DNA from: Trueperaceae bacterium
GTDB lineage: Bacteria; Deinococcota; Deinococci; Deinococcales; Trueperaceae
Direction: 5' to 3'
Length of the DNA: 42,750 nt
Assembly (NCBI GenBank): GCA_007130855.1
Contig: SLRS01000027.1
Span: 1-42,750, forward strand
Made by a program: the position numbers and the translations under genes. The notes beneath the pieces were generated by a model, which saw only the letters and a list, made by a program, of their open reading frames with translations, was not told the DNA's origin and made no database searches. Position 1 is the stretch's first letter. The number at the start of each line of letters is the position of its first letter. Below are positions 16,458 through 24,400 of this stretch, piece after piece.

Positions 16458-16934
16458 ATGGACCTGGCGATCGTTCCTCTGGATCCGGACCACATCGAAG
16501 CGCTGACCGAGGTCATGACCCGGTCGTTCGACGACGACGCGAAGCGGCACCTCGGCACCGACCGCGGAGGCCCGCCGGGCTACGACACTGGCGAGTTCCT
16601 GCGCAAGCACGGGCTCGATCCCGGCGCGAGCGCGTTCGAGGCCGTCCTCGACGGCCGACCCGTCGGTGCTGTCATCTCGTTCCCGCGACCGGATGGTCAC
16701 CACGTGGTGGGCTGCGTGTTCACGGACCCGGAGGTGCAGCGGCGCGGGATCGGCTCGGCCCTCATGCGACACGTCGAGGACGCCCATCCCTGGATCTCGT
16801 GGACCCTGGAGACCCCGGGCTTCGCCATCAGCAACCATCGTTTCTACGCCGAGAGGTGCGCTTACCGCAAGGTCGACGAGCGCGACGATCCCGATGGCGT
16901 GGGCACGTTGTTCGTGTTCCGCAAGGTGCACTGA
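16458..16934 (+). CDS. GNAT family N-acetyltransferase
   Basis: A 158-residue GNAT protein with motif A 'FTDPEVQRRGIGSALMRHVE' and a C-terminal 'FYAERCAYRKVDERDD'. ATG 16458 is chosen for the GAGGGG 8 nt upstream; a TATCAT box at 16416-16421 may be its -10, giving a short leader. Substrate unknown. Confidence 0.82.
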   Translation: MDLAIVPLDPDHIEALTEVMTRSFDDDAKRHLGTDRGGPPGYDTGEFLRKHGLDPGASAFEAVLDGRPVGAVISFPRPDGHHVVGCVFTDPEVQRRGIGSALMRHVEDAHPWISWTLETPGFAISNHRFYAERCAYRKVDERDDPDGVGTLFVFRKVH

Positions 16935-17115
16935 GCGTCGCTGGCGTCCGCGTCCGTTCGTCGCCGCACGCGAAGGTCCGCGTTCTCTCCGCCCGGGTCC
17001 GGGCCGCCGCCAGGTTTCCCCCCATCGGCACGTGGTGGCGGTAGAGCGTCACGATCTCCTGCTTGGTCAGGACCCGCTGCAGGGCCAGGGCGACCCCGGC
17101 CTGGCGCAGCTTGCC
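16935..17115. other. intergenic stretch with unassigned protein-like text
   Basis: The minus strand reads 'GVALALQRVLTKQEIVTLYR' and continues 'HHVPMGGNLAAAR' here. It is protein-like but has no start, and I cannot place it in a family. It may be another decayed gene joined to the hydrolase remnant at 17116-17257. Confidence 0.3.
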
Positions 17116-17257
17116 CGACCAGGACGGCGAACTGGTGGAGGCTCGAGCCGAGGCCGTGGACGAACGCCAACACAGGTGCGCCCTGTGGGCCGCCGAGCGC
17201 GTACGCCATGGTGATACCGGTCGGCAGCGTCGCGGTTCTGGTATGCACCGCGTCCAT
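17116..17257 (-). pseudogene. N-terminal remnant of an alpha/beta hydrolase
   Basis: From ATG 17257 the frame reads 'LPTGITMAYALGGPQGAPVL' and 'AFVHGLGSSLHQFAVLV', the first strands and oxyanion HG loop of an alpha/beta hydrolase, and then becomes unlike any hydrolase. There is no nucleophile elbow or later triad residue. The promoter survives: TACCAT (17264-17269) lies 6 nt before the ATG, the leaderless spacing. Confidence 0.6.
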
Positions 17258-17263
17258 GTGGTC

Positions 17264-17269
17264 ATGGTA
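17264..17269 (-). promoter_or_regulatory. -10 box of the truncated hydrolase gene
   Basis: TACCAT on the minus strand, 6 nt before ATG 17257. It is an example of a leaderless promoter outliving the gene. Confidence 0.45.
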
Positions 17270-17501
17270 TCGGGCGCTGCGGCCGGCTGGCCAGCGACCT
17301 TCCAGGTTTCGCGCGTGCCCCATCGAGGCCCCGGGTACGAGGCTGGATGACGCCTCGGGCGTCGACGAGTGGCAGCGACGTTCGCCGGTTGGAGCCCTTC
17401 GCGCCCGAGGAGATCCGCACGGTTGCAGCGGAGTGGCAAGCGCCTGGCGGAACGCCTCGCGACGCGCCCGCTGACACCCCTTCCCGCACGCCACCGAGCG
17501 G

Positions 17502-17507
17502 TAACGT
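17502..17507 (+). promoter_or_regulatory. -10 box of the TSUP exporter gene
   Basis: TAACGT followed by 6 nt and the GTG start at 17514. It supports the GTG as the true start. No -35 is clear. Confidence 0.45.
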
Positions 17508-17513
17508 GTTGCG

Positions 17514-18305
17514 GTGAGCCCAGCCTTCTGGACCGACCTGCTCGCGCAGACCCACTTCACCGACGCAGGCACGCTCCTGGCGGGGCTGGCGGCGGTGACG
17601 CTGGTGGGCATCTCGAAGGGGGGCCTGGGCGGGGCCTTCGCGCTGATGGGGGTGCCGGTGCTGGCGTTGGTGATGCCGCCGGTGCAGGCTGCGGCGCTGC
17701 TGCTGCCGCTGCTGTTGATGATGGACGCGGTCGGCTTGTGGACGTGGCGCGGCTTCTTCGACCGGGCCACGCTCGTCGCGATGCTGCCCGCCGCGGTGCT
17801 GGGTGTTGGACTGGGTTGGCTCACGGCGGCGGCCACGCCCGAGGGGCTGGTGCGGCTGATCGTGGGGTTGGTGGCGCTGGCGTTCGTGCTGCGGTCGCTG
17901 CGGCCGACGCGCGCCACGCCTACGCGCACGCCCTCACGCTGGTCGGCGTGGTTCTGGGGCAGCCTGGCCGGCTTCACGTCGTTCGTCGCGCACGCTGGAG
18001 GCCCGCCCTACCAGGTCCACACCCTGCCGCTGCGGCTGGACCCGCGCGTTTACACCGGCACGAGCGTGGTCTTCTTCGCGACGGTGAACGTGGTGAAGGT
18101 GCTGCCGTACGCGGCGCTCGACCAGTTGGACGGCCGGACGCTGCTCTCGGCCGCACTGCTCGTGCCGCTGGCGGTGCTGGCGGTGCTGGCCGGCGCGGCG
18201 CTGGTGCGCCGCATGCAGCCGACGGTGTTCTACCCGTTCATGTACGCGATGGTCGCGCTGGTCGGGCTGCGCCTCGTCTACGACGGGGTTCGCGCGTTGC
18301 TGTAG
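17514..18305 (+). CDS. TauE/SafE (TSUP) family anion exporter
   Basis: A 263-residue integral membrane protein of the TSUP family, with about seven to eight hydrophobic helices. The first repeat has 'GISKGGLGGAFALMGVPVLA' and the second 'WGSLAGFTSFVAHAGGPPYQ', the two conserved half-repeat motifs. Members export or import sulfite, sulfoacetate or other sulfonate-linked anions; the substrate cannot be told here and no sulfur gene is adjacent. The start is GTG with a leaderless-type -10. Confidence 0.88.
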   Translation: MSPAFWTDLLAQTHFTDAGTLLAGLAAVTLVGISKGGLGGAFALMGVPVLALVMPPVQAAALLLPLLLMMDAVGLWTWRGFFDRATLVAMLPAAVLGVGLGWLTAAATPEGLVRLIVGLVALAFVLRSLRPTRATPTRTPSRWSAWFWGSLAGFTSFVAHAGGPPYQVHTLPLRLDPRVYTGTSVVFFATVNVVKVLPYAALDQLDGRTLLSAALLVPLAVLAVLAGAALVRRMQPTVFYPFMYAMVALVGLRLVYDGVRALL

Positions 18306-18500
18306 GCGCTCGACGTGGAGGCCGGGGAGCGGCGTGGCAGGAAGAGGGCGGCGTCCGTGCGACCGGTATCGAGTCCGGACAGGGGCGACCGGACGGGCCG
18401 CGGTCGCCTGTGGACACCGTGCGCGCCGAACGAGTAGGCACAGTGGTGGCATGCCGGGGCGACCGATGCCACATGCCCGGCACGGGGGAGGAGTCGACCG
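18306..18500. other. intergenic stretch, nothing recognised
   Basis: 195 nt without a supported ORF, hairpin or promoter, apart from the GGGAGGAG ribosome binding site of the next gene at its right end. Confidence 0.4.
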
Positions 18501-19481
18501 ATGGACACGGACCGACGACGACGTGAGGCACCGAGCGATCCGGTCCTGCGCTGGCTGCTCGACGGCGACCCGTCGGTCCGCTGGCAGGTCCTGCGCGACC
18601 TGACCGACGCACCGGCGCACGAGGTCGAGGCCGAGCGCGCACGGGTCGCCAGCGAAGGGTCAGGTGCGGGCCTGCTCGCCCTGCAAGGGCATGACGGCGC
18701 CTGGGGCGGGGCGGCGTGGAACCGCGGCTGGGACTCCACCATGCACGTGTTGTGGTTGCTGTGGCTCCTCGGGGTCGACCCCGCCAGCGACGAGGCGACG
18801 CGCGCGGTCGGCCTCGTCCGCGACCGCGTGACCTGGCGGGGCGCGGGGCCGCCCGAGTGCGACGGCAACCGCTTCTTCGAGGGGGAGGTCGAGGCGTGCA
18901 TCAATGGTCAGGTGGCGGCGGCCGGAGCGTACTTCGGCCAGGACGTCGGTGGCATCGTCGCGCGACTGCTCGGTGAACAGCTCGACGACGGCGGCTGGAA
19001 CTGCGACGCGCCACACGCCTCGACGCGGTCGTCGTTCAACACCACGATCTGCGTGCTGGAGGCGTTGCTCGAGCACGAGCGAGCGACCGGATCGAGCCCG
19101 AGGGTGACCGAGGCGCGGCGTCGCGGCGAGGCGTACCTGCTCGAGCGTCGTCTGTTCCGTCGGCGTTCGACCGGCGAGGCGATCACGGCGGACCGCAAGG
19201 GTGGCGCCTCGTGGGCGCGCTTCGCCTTCCCGACGTGGTGGCATTACGACGTGCTGCGCGCCTTGGACTACCTGCGTAGCGCCGGTGTCGTGCCGGACGA
19301 GCGGGTGGCCGAGGCGGTCGAACTCGTGCAGTCGAAGCGCGGCGACGACGGCCGGTGGCCGCTCGAGGCCCGCTACGCCGGGGTGATGCCGATCGAGTGG
19401 GGCGAGCGTGAGGGCTGGCCGAGCCGCTGGATCACCCTGCGCGCGTTGCGGGTGCTCGACTGGTACGGCGCGCGCCATTGA
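18501..19481 (+). CDS. squalene cyclase/prenyltransferase-like repeat protein
   Basis: A 326-residue alpha/alpha-toroid protein. It has recurring 'DDGGWNCD' and 'GDDGRWPLEARYAG' segments (QW-like turns) and helices such as 'TTICVLEALLEHE' and 'WITLRALRVLDWYG'. It is much shorter than squalene-hopene cyclases (over 600 residues) and lacks a DxDD acid motif, so it is probably not a cyclase. It resembles the stand-alone prenyltransferase/squalene-oxidase-repeat proteins of unknown function in soil bacteria. ATG 18501 follows GGGAGGAG. Confidence 0.7.
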   Translation: MDTDRRRREAPSDPVLRWLLDGDPSVRWQVLRDLTDAPAHEVEAERARVASEGSGAGLLALQGHDGAWGGAAWNRGWDSTMHVLWLLWLLGVDPASDEATRAVGLVRDRVTWRGAGPPECDGNRFFEGEVEACINGQVAAAGAYFGQDVGGIVARLLGEQLDDGGWNCDAPHASTRSSFNTTICVLEALLEHERATGSSPRVTEARRRGEAYLLERRLFRRRSTGEAITADRKGGASWARFAFPTWWHYDVLRALDYLRSAGVVPDERVAEAVELVQSKRGDDGRWPLEARYAGVMPIEWGEREGWPSRWITLRALRVLDWYGARH

Positions 19482-19551
19482 CGCGGCCGCGGGCCTCGCG
19501 GCCCGTGTCGCCGGTCCGGCGAGCGGAGCGCGGCGGACGGCGGGCGGGTCG

Positions 19552-19823
19552 CATCTTCGCGAACGCGGCGTACGCGGCGTCGACGTCCTCGACGGCGAGG
19601 ACGAGCGCCGGCGTCGAGTCGCCCTCGCGCTCGGCCCGTTCAGCGGAGGCAGGGGTCAACAGGATCCTCGTGGCGGCCCCCGGGATCTCCAACTCGAGCC
19701 AGCGCCACGCGCCCGGTACGGGTCGTCGCGGGCCACGCGCAACCCGAGCCGCTCGGTGTAGAACCGGACCGCGCGGTCCTGCTCGCGCACCGGCAGATCG
19801 GCGAACAACACGTGATCGATCAT
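19552..19823 (-). pseudogene. frameshifted and truncated glyoxalase/VOC gene
   Basis: From ATG 19823 the frame reads 'MIDHVLFADLPVREQDRAVR' and 'FYTERLGLRVARDDPYRA', a typical VOC N-terminus. A frame change near 19705-19725 is needed to continue as 'RWLELEIPGAATRILLTPAS' and 'TPALVLAVEDVDAAYAAF'. After about residue 90 the match ends, so the C-terminal metal-ligand strands are missing. GGAGGG before the start is intact. Confidence 0.65.
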
Positions 19824-19826
19824 CAT

Positions 19827-19991
19827 CCCTCCTGGCGTCGTGGTCTCCTGCGGCAGGGCGGTGTCACCTCATCGTCTTCGTGCGGCGCCTCACCATCGCC
19901 TTCTGGCGGCGCCCCACGGACCCGCCCTTCCCGGCCGCCATCGGCGCTGTGCGGCGCTCACCGCCGGTCGTCAGCCTCGGCAGGCTTGCGG
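19827..19991. other. intergenic stretch, nothing recognised
   Basis: This stretch between the start of the VOC remnant and the -10 box of the AlkZ-like gene holds no ORF or hairpin I can support. Confidence 0.4.
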
Positions 19992-19997
19992 TAGCTT
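19992..19997 (+). promoter_or_regulatory. -10 box of the AlkZ-like gene
   Basis: TAGCTT, then 6 nt, then ATG 20004. There is no Shine-Dalgarno, so the message is probably leaderless. Confidence 0.45.
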
Positions 19998-20003
19998 CCG
20001 ATC

Positions 20004-21140
20004 ATGGGCCTCTCTCGCCACCAGCTGAACCGAGCCACGCTCGCCCGCCAACTCCTGCTCGAGCGCGAGCGGCTCCCGCTGATCAACGCCGTGCGCCGCC
20101 TCGTTGCGCTCCAGGCGCAGGAGCCAGCTTCACCCTACGTGGCCTTGTGGAACCGCCTGGGCGAGTTCGATCCGGCGGAACTCGACGCCGCGTTCCACTC
20201 GTACGCGCTCGTGAAGGCGCCGCTGATGCGGATCACGCTACACGCGGTCGCCGCCGAGGACCGTGCCGCGTTTCACGAGGCGATGCGAACGACGCTGCGC
20301 GCCGCCCGCCTGGACGACCAGCGCTTCCGCTCGACCGGGCTCACCGCAGCCGACGCTGACGCGCTGACGCCACACCTCCTCGCCTTCGCGAAGCGGCCCC
20401 GGCGCCGGGAGGAGATCGAGGCGATGCTCGCCGGACGCATGGGCACTCCACCCCAGCCAGGTGTGTGGTGGGCGCTGCGGACCATCGCACCGCTCCTGCA
20501 CGCCCCCACGGACCGACCCTGGTCGTTCGGCCAGGTGCCATCGTTCGTCGCCGCACCGGACGCAGAGGAGCCCGCCGACCACGCGGAGTCGCTGCAGCGG
20601 CTCGTCCTGCGCTACTTGGAGGGGTTCGGGCCTGCATCTCGGAGGGACTTCGCCCAGTTCGCGCTGCTGCGGCAGGCCGAGGTCCGGCCCGCCTTCGAGG
20701 GGTTGGCCGACATGCTCGTGGAGCTCGAGGGCCCCGAGGGCGAGCTGCTCTACGACGTCTCAGGCGCGCCGCGGCCGGACGGCGACGCGCCGGCGCCGCC
20801 GCGGCTCATGGCGATGTGGGACTCGGTGCTGCTGGCGTATGCCGACCGGAGCCGGATCGTCCCGGCCGCGTACCGTTCGCACGTCATCCGCCGCAACGGC
20901 GACGTGCTGCCGACCGTGCTCGTCGATGGCTTCGTGTGCGGGGTGTGGCGACAGGTCGACGGCGGCGTCGAGGTCACGGCCTTCCGCGAGCTGCCCCGCG
21001 ACGCCTGGGACGAGATCGAACGGGAGGCGCGCGAGCTGCTGATGCTGCTCGCCGACCGGGACGGGGCCGTGTACGGGCGTTATCAGCACTGGTGGACGAG
21101 GTTCTCGGGCGCCCAGGTCCGGGTGATGCAGCAGGGCTGA
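20004..21140 (+). CDS. AlkZ/YcaQ-like winged-helix DNA glycosylase
   Basis: A 378-residue protein of the HTH_42 family. The catalytic loop Q37-A38-Q39 in 'RRLVALQAQEPASPY' matches the Q-x-Q motif of AlkZ-type glycosylases, which unhook interstrand crosslinks or bulky adducts; the YcaQ/AlkX subgroup has Q-x-D. Later segments 'VLRYLEGFGPASRRDFAQF', 'MWDSVLLAYADRSRIVP' and 'VLVDGFVCGVWR' are family hallmarks. Founding members protect antibiotic producers, but no biosynthetic cluster is visible, so it is more likely a general repair enzyme. Confidence 0.82.
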   Translation: MGLSRHQLNRATLARQLLLERERLPLINAVRRLVALQAQEPASPYVALWNRLGEFDPAELDAAFHSYALVKAPLMRITLHAVAAEDRAAFHEAMRTTLRAARLDDQRFRSTGLTAADADALTPHLLAFAKRPRRREEIEAMLAGRMGTPPQPGVWWALRTIAPLLHAPTDRPWSFGQVPSFVAAPDAEEPADHAESLQRLVLRYLEGFGPASRRDFAQFALLRQAEVRPAFEGLADMLVELEGPEGELLYDVSGAPRPDGDAPAPPRLMAMWDSVLLAYADRSRIVPAAYRSHVIRRNGDVLPTVLVDGFVCGVWRQVDGGVEVTAFRELPRDAWDEIEREARELLMLLADRDGAVYGRYQHWWTRFSGAQVRVMQQG

Positions 21141-21151
21141 CGCGACGCGGC

Positions 21152-21481
21152 CTACGACCGGCGAATGCCACTGACGCCGGGATGAGGCTCCCGATGTTCC
21201 TCTCCGAGCCGCTCGCTCCGGTACCGCTGGAGGGGCCCGAACCATGCGTCGAGCCGTTGGAACGACTGGCTGGAGAGCTCGTAGCGACGCTCGCGGCCGG
21301 TCTGGCGGTCCTGCACCAGGTCGGCGCGGCGCAACACACCCAAGTGCTCCGATACCGCCGATCGGCTCAACCGGAACTCGCGCGCGAGATCGCCAGGCGA
21401 TCGCGGCCCCTGGATCAGGAGTTCCAGGAGCTTGCGCCTGACCGGGTTCGCCAAGGCGAAGAAGGTGCGGTTCCCGATCAC
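21152..21481 (-). CDS. ArsR-family transcriptional regulator
   Basis: A 109-residue winged-helix repressor: 'FFALANPVRRKLLELLIQGP' is the dimerisation and first helix region, 'SPGDLAREFRLSRSAVSEHL' the helix-turn-helix, and 'GRERRYELSSQSFQRLDAWF' the wing. No metal-binding CxC is visible on the recognition helix. GTG 21481 is chosen to give the usual length. An inverted repeat upstream (21509-21532) may be its operator. It is divergent from a marR gene. In similar loci ArsR proteins control SRPBCC or DHFR-like genes. Confidence 0.83.
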   Translation of the reverse strand: MIGNRTFFALANPVRRKLLELLIQGPRSPGDLAREFRLSRSAVSEHLGVLRRADLVQDRQTGRERRYELSSQSFQRLDAWFGPLQRYRSERLGEEHREPHPGVSGIRRS

Positions 21482-21508
21482 GCGGCGATGAGGTGTAGGA
21501 GAACGCCG

Positions 21509-21532
21509 ACACGTCAGTGGGCTCCGACGTGT
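21509..21532. promoter_or_regulatory. inverted repeat, possible ArsR operator
   Basis: ACACGTC (21509-21515), 10 nt, GACGTGT (21526-21532): a perfect 7-bp dyad 28 nt before the ArsR start, well placed for autoregulation. Confidence 0.45.
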
Positions 21533-21630
21533 GTGATCGCGGGCATGGTGTTCCCTCGAACCACACGCGCCTCCGGTCGAAGCGCGGGCGTCGCCTCGGT
21601 GTGCGCTCGCCCCCACGCTCCGGCTCGGGC

Positions 21631-21659
21631 TTGCAATCGTCGATAGGTGTGTATACACT
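21631..21659 (+). promoter_or_regulatory. marR promoter with palindromic operator (copy 1)
   Basis: TTGCAA (21631-21636), 17 bp, TACACT (21654-21659), then 8 nt and the GTG start at 21668. The palindrome GTGTATACAC (21649-21658) overlaps the -10, so a bound repressor would block polymerase. The same elements, spacing and palindrome stand before the second marR gene at 37493-37521. Confidence 0.7.
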
Positions 21660-21667
21660 CTTCAACT

Positions 21668-22093
21668 GTGTCGGAGCCCGTACCCCTCAGCGCGACCAAG
21701 GCCTGCCCCTGCCTCGCTGCTCGCCGGCACGCGCGAGCGCTGACGCGCCACTTCGACGCCTACTTGCGTCCGTGTGGTCTGCGCTCGACGCAGTTCTCGG
21801 TGCTGGCGGCATTGGCCCAGACCGGTCCCACGGGCCGCGGCCGGCTCGCCGAGGTGCTCGGCCTCGAGCGCACTACCCTCACCCGCAGCGCAGCCACCCT
21901 CGAGCGGCAGGGCTGGCTCGCGACGCTGGAGACCGCCGACGGGCGCGAACGCCCTCTCGAACTGACTTCGGCCGGCCGCCGCGCCCTCGACGCCGCGTTG
22001 CCGGCCTGGAAGGCGGCGCTGGACCGATGCGACCCGGGGCTGGACCGGCTCCCACGACCGACGCGCAGGAGAGGAGACACCCCGCATGCGTGA
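21668..22093 (+). CDS. MarR-family regulator, copy 1
   Basis: A 141-residue MarR protein. It has 'FDAYLRPCGLRSTQFSVLAA' before the helix-turn-helix, 'RGRLAEVLGLERTTLTRSAA' as the recognition region and 'GRERPLELTSAGRRAL' as the wing. A CPC motif lies near the N-terminus (KACPCLAARR) and is kept in the paralogue at 37071-37484; by eye the two share about four in five residues over the first 118. It is followed by a DUF899 remnant, the same partner as the paralogue. The GTG start is set by the promoter, 8 nt after the -10. The CPC pair could sense oxidants; this is inference. Confidence 0.85.
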   Translation: MSEPVPLSATKACPCLAARRHARALTRHFDAYLRPCGLRSTQFSVLAALAQTGPTGRGRLAEVLGLERTTLTRSAATLERQGWLATLETADGRERPLELTSAGRRALDAALPAWKAALDRCDPGLDRLPRPTRRRGDTPHA

Positions 22094-22126
22094 CGACCGA
22101 TCGGCCACAACGACGAGGAGGACGAC

Positions 22127-22300
22127 GTGACACGGGTACCCGACGTCGACGTGGCTGGGCTCGAGCTGACCGAGGTCGTGCCGTACGAGACCTGGCTACG
22201 CGCGCGTGGCCACCTCGACCCAGCTGCGCGCGCGCGACGAGCTTCGTCCTGGTGTCGCGCGCACCATACCCGGAGTTCGATCACGAGCGCCGCCATACCG
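22127..22300 (+). pseudogene. decayed DUF899 (thioredoxin-like) gene
   Basis: From GTG 22127, with GAGGAGG upstream, the frame reads 'VAGLELTEVVPYETWLRARG', matching the N-terminus of the intact DUF899 protein at 36252-37058. Then about 100 codons, including the CxxC site, are gone. A different frame continues 'ATSFVLVSRAPYPEF' and soon 'RRHTAGSAY', matching two later blocks of the intact copy. So there are at least two internal deletions with a frame change. Confidence 0.7.
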
Positions 22301-22397
22301 CTGGTAGCGCCTACCCGACCGGTATCACGTCGCAGCGCGACACAGCGCGGTGGAGCGAGTTCGGGGCGCGACATCGAACGGATGAAGGGATAGGACG

Positions 22398-22961
22398 ATG
22401 GGCAAACTGACGTACGGGATGTTCATGTCGCTCGACGGCTTCCTCTCGGGTCCGACGGAACACTTCGACGAGGAGGTAAGTCGGTTCATCAACGATGAGA
22501 TGCGCAGGTACGGCACCGAGATCTACGGCCGGCGCATGTACGAAGCGATGCTCTACTGGGAAACCTACGAAGGGCAGCAGGGCGGATCGTCCGGGTTCGA
22601 GGACGAGTTCGCTCGCATCTGGAAAGGACTCGACAAGATCGTGATCTCCTCGACGCTCGACCGGGTGTCGAGTGGCAACACGACACTCGTGCGCGAGTTT
22701 CGAGCTGATGAGATCCGGCAGCTCAAGGCGGCATCGACCCGCGACATCTCGGTCGCCGGACCGACGCTGGCTGCGCAGTTCATCAACGCGGGGTTGGTGG
22801 ACGAGTATGCGCTGTACTCCGTGCCGGTGGTCATCGGTTCGGGCGATCCGGTGTTCAAGGACCTCGAGGGACGGTTGGACCTCGACCTCGTCGAAGAGCG
22901 CAGGTTCGCCTCGGGCATGGTGTTCATGCGCTACGAACCTGGTGTCACTCGGGAGGCATGA
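22398..22961 (+). CDS. dihydrofolate reductase family (RibD-C-like) protein
   Basis: A 187-residue protein with 'YGMFMSLDGFLSGPTEHFDE', 'EIYGRRMYEAM' and 'ISVAGPTLAAQFINAGLVDE', then 'PVVIGSGDPVF', all standard for the YwjB/RibD-C group of NADPH reductases of unknown substrate. AAGGGATAGGA precedes the ATG. Its stop overlaps the next gene's start by 4 nt. The gene pair uses more A/T than its neighbours, which hints at a separate origin. Confidence 0.85.
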   Translation: MGKLTYGMFMSLDGFLSGPTEHFDEEVSRFINDEMRRYGTEIYGRRMYEAMLYWETYEGQQGGSSGFEDEFARIWKGLDKIVISSTLDRVSSGNTTLVREFRADEIRQLKAASTRDISVAGPTLAAQFINAGLVDEYALYSVPVVIGSGDPVFKDLEGRLDLDLVEERRFASGMVFMRYEPGVTREA

Positions 22962-23617
22962 CCGTGGCACGAGTGCGCGTCGCGAGTTTCACCATCTCGC
23001 TCGACGGATACGGAGCCGGTCCGAACCAAGACATCGACCATCCACTCGGCGTCGGCGGAGAGGATTTGGCTCAGTGGCTCTCCCCGACACGCACGTTCCA
23101 GCGCACCTTGTTCCGCAAGGAGGGCGGCACGGCCGGGGTAGACGACGACTTCGCCGCACGTGGCTTCGAGAACATCGGGGCTTGGATCCTCGGGAGGAAC
23201 ATGTTCGGTCCCGTGCGCGGTCCCTGGCCGGACATGACCTGGAGAGGGTGGTGGGGGGACGAACCGCCGTATCACGTTCCCGTCTTCGTCTTGACCCATC
23301 ACGCGCGTCCACCCCTCGAGATGACTGGCGGCACGACGTTCCACTTCGTCACGGGAGGCATTCACGAGGCTCTCGACCGTGCACGCGCGGCGGCCGGCGA
23401 ACTGGACGTGCGGATCGGCGGTGGGGCGAACACCATCCAGCAGTACCTTCGTGCTGGCCTCGTCGACGAGCTGCACCTCGCGATCGCCCCAGTGCTGTTG
23501 GGTGGTGGAGAGGGGCTGTTCGAAAGGGTCGACATGCGGGCATCGGGTTTCGAGTGCGTCCAGTTCACGGCGTCGGAGAAAGCCACCCATGTCGTACTGC
23601 AGCGCCGTGACGCCTGA
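22958..23617 (+). CDS. dihydrofolate reductase family (RibD-C-like) protein
   Basis: A 219-residue second reductase, translationally coupled to the first by an ATGA overlap. It shows 'SFTISLDGYGAGPNQDIDHP', 'WILGRNMFGPVRGPWPD', 'DVRIGGGANTIQQYLRAGLV' and 'APVLLGGGEGLF'. This longer form, with the GRNMFGP motif, is a distinct subgroup from the upstream partner, so the pair is not a recent tandem duplication. Substrate unknown. Confidence 0.87.
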   Translation: MTVARVRVASFTISLDGYGAGPNQDIDHPLGVGGEDLAQWLSPTRTFQRTLFRKEGGTAGVDDDFAARGFENIGAWILGRNMFGPVRGPWPDMTWRGWWGDEPPYHVPVFVLTHHARPPLEMTGGTTFHFVTGGIHEALDRARAAAGELDVRIGGGANTIQQYLRAGLVDELHLAIAPVLLGGGEGLFERVDMRASGFECVQFTASEKATHVVLQRRDA

Positions 23618-23701
23618 CGACAGGGCCTTGGAGTCGACCGATCGCTGGCGGCACCTACACACCGCGTATCACGACGATGCGCGACACAACGAGGAGGATC
23701 G

Positions 23702-24160
23702 ATGATGAAACGCGCGACCCCCTACCTGTACTTCGTCGGCAAGACCGAAGAGGCGTTCGAGTTCTACCGCAGTGTGTTCGGCGGCGAGTTCACCGCCGTC
23801 ATCCGCTACCGCGACATGCCGTCGCCGGAAGCGGAGGACGGCGCGAGCGACCTCGGCGAGGACGCCGACCTGATCGCCCACATCTCGCTGCCGATCGCGC
23901 GCGAGACGTCCTTGATGGGGTCGGACGTGTCGTCGTCCGGTGCGGCCGCGTACACCGTCGGCACCAACGTCGAGATCCACTTGGAGGCCGAAGACGCCGA
24001 CGAGGCCCGGCGCGTGTTCGACGCCCTCAGCGAGGGCGGCACCACGCAGATGCCGCTCGAGCCTTCGCCCTGGTCCGCGCTCTTCGGTGCGTGCATCGAT
24101 CGGTACGGCATCCGCTGGCTGATCGACTACACCGGCGACGTCGAGTTCGCTCCCGGCTGA
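23702..24160 (+). CDS. PhnB-like VOC family protein
   Basis: A 152-residue single-domain member of the PhnB/glyoxalase superfamily: 'TPYLYFVGKTEEAFEFYRSV' at the start, 'NVEIHLEAEDADEARRVFDA' in the middle and 'ALFGACIDRYGIRWLIDY' at the end. Two adjacent ATGs (23702, 23705) follow GAGGAGG. Close in type to the tandem version at 4143-5045. Often found beside ArsR and DHFR-like genes, as here. Reaction unknown. Confidence 0.85.
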   Translation: MMKRATPYLYFVGKTEEAFEFYRSVFGGEFTAVIRYRDMPSPEAEDGASDLGEDADLIAHISLPIARETSLMGSDVSSSGAAAYTVGTNVEIHLEAEDADEARRVFDALSEGGTTQMPLEPSPWSALFGACIDRYGIRWLIDYTGDVEFAPG

Positions 24161-24170
24161 AGCGCAACGC

Positions 24171-24400
24171 CTAGCACGCCGGGCGGCCCGTCGTTGCGAG
24201 TGCGGCTCGAGCAACGGGTGGTGCGCGCCTGCCGCCGCCTCGAGCGAGAGGAGCTGCAGGAGGTGGTCGCTCTCGGGAGGGGTGAGCGTGCGCGCGGGAA
24301 CGTGACCGAGGTCGTGGAGGACGCCGCGCGGTCTGCGCGCAGGTGGCGGAAGGCTTCCGGGTGGAGATCGGCGCGCAACCAGATGGGGATGTGCGTTTCA
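24171..24400 (-). pseudogene. unassigned remnant requiring a frameshift
   Basis: The minus strand reads 'THIPIWLRADLHPEAFRHLR' and 'ADRAA' in one frame and continues 'VLHDLGHVPARTLTPPESDH' and 'LLQLLSLEAAAGAHHPLLEP' in another, up to a stop near 24174. Both halves look like one protein with a single-base frame change. No start is visible before the stop of the serine hydrolase gene. I do not recognise the family. Confidence 0.35.

Noticed and set aside
17347-17517. 56-codon plus-strand ORF ending with GTGA overlap to the TSUP gene
   Set aside because: The overlap is explained by the leaderless TSUP promoter (TAACGT) lying inside its end; it has no RBS or family.
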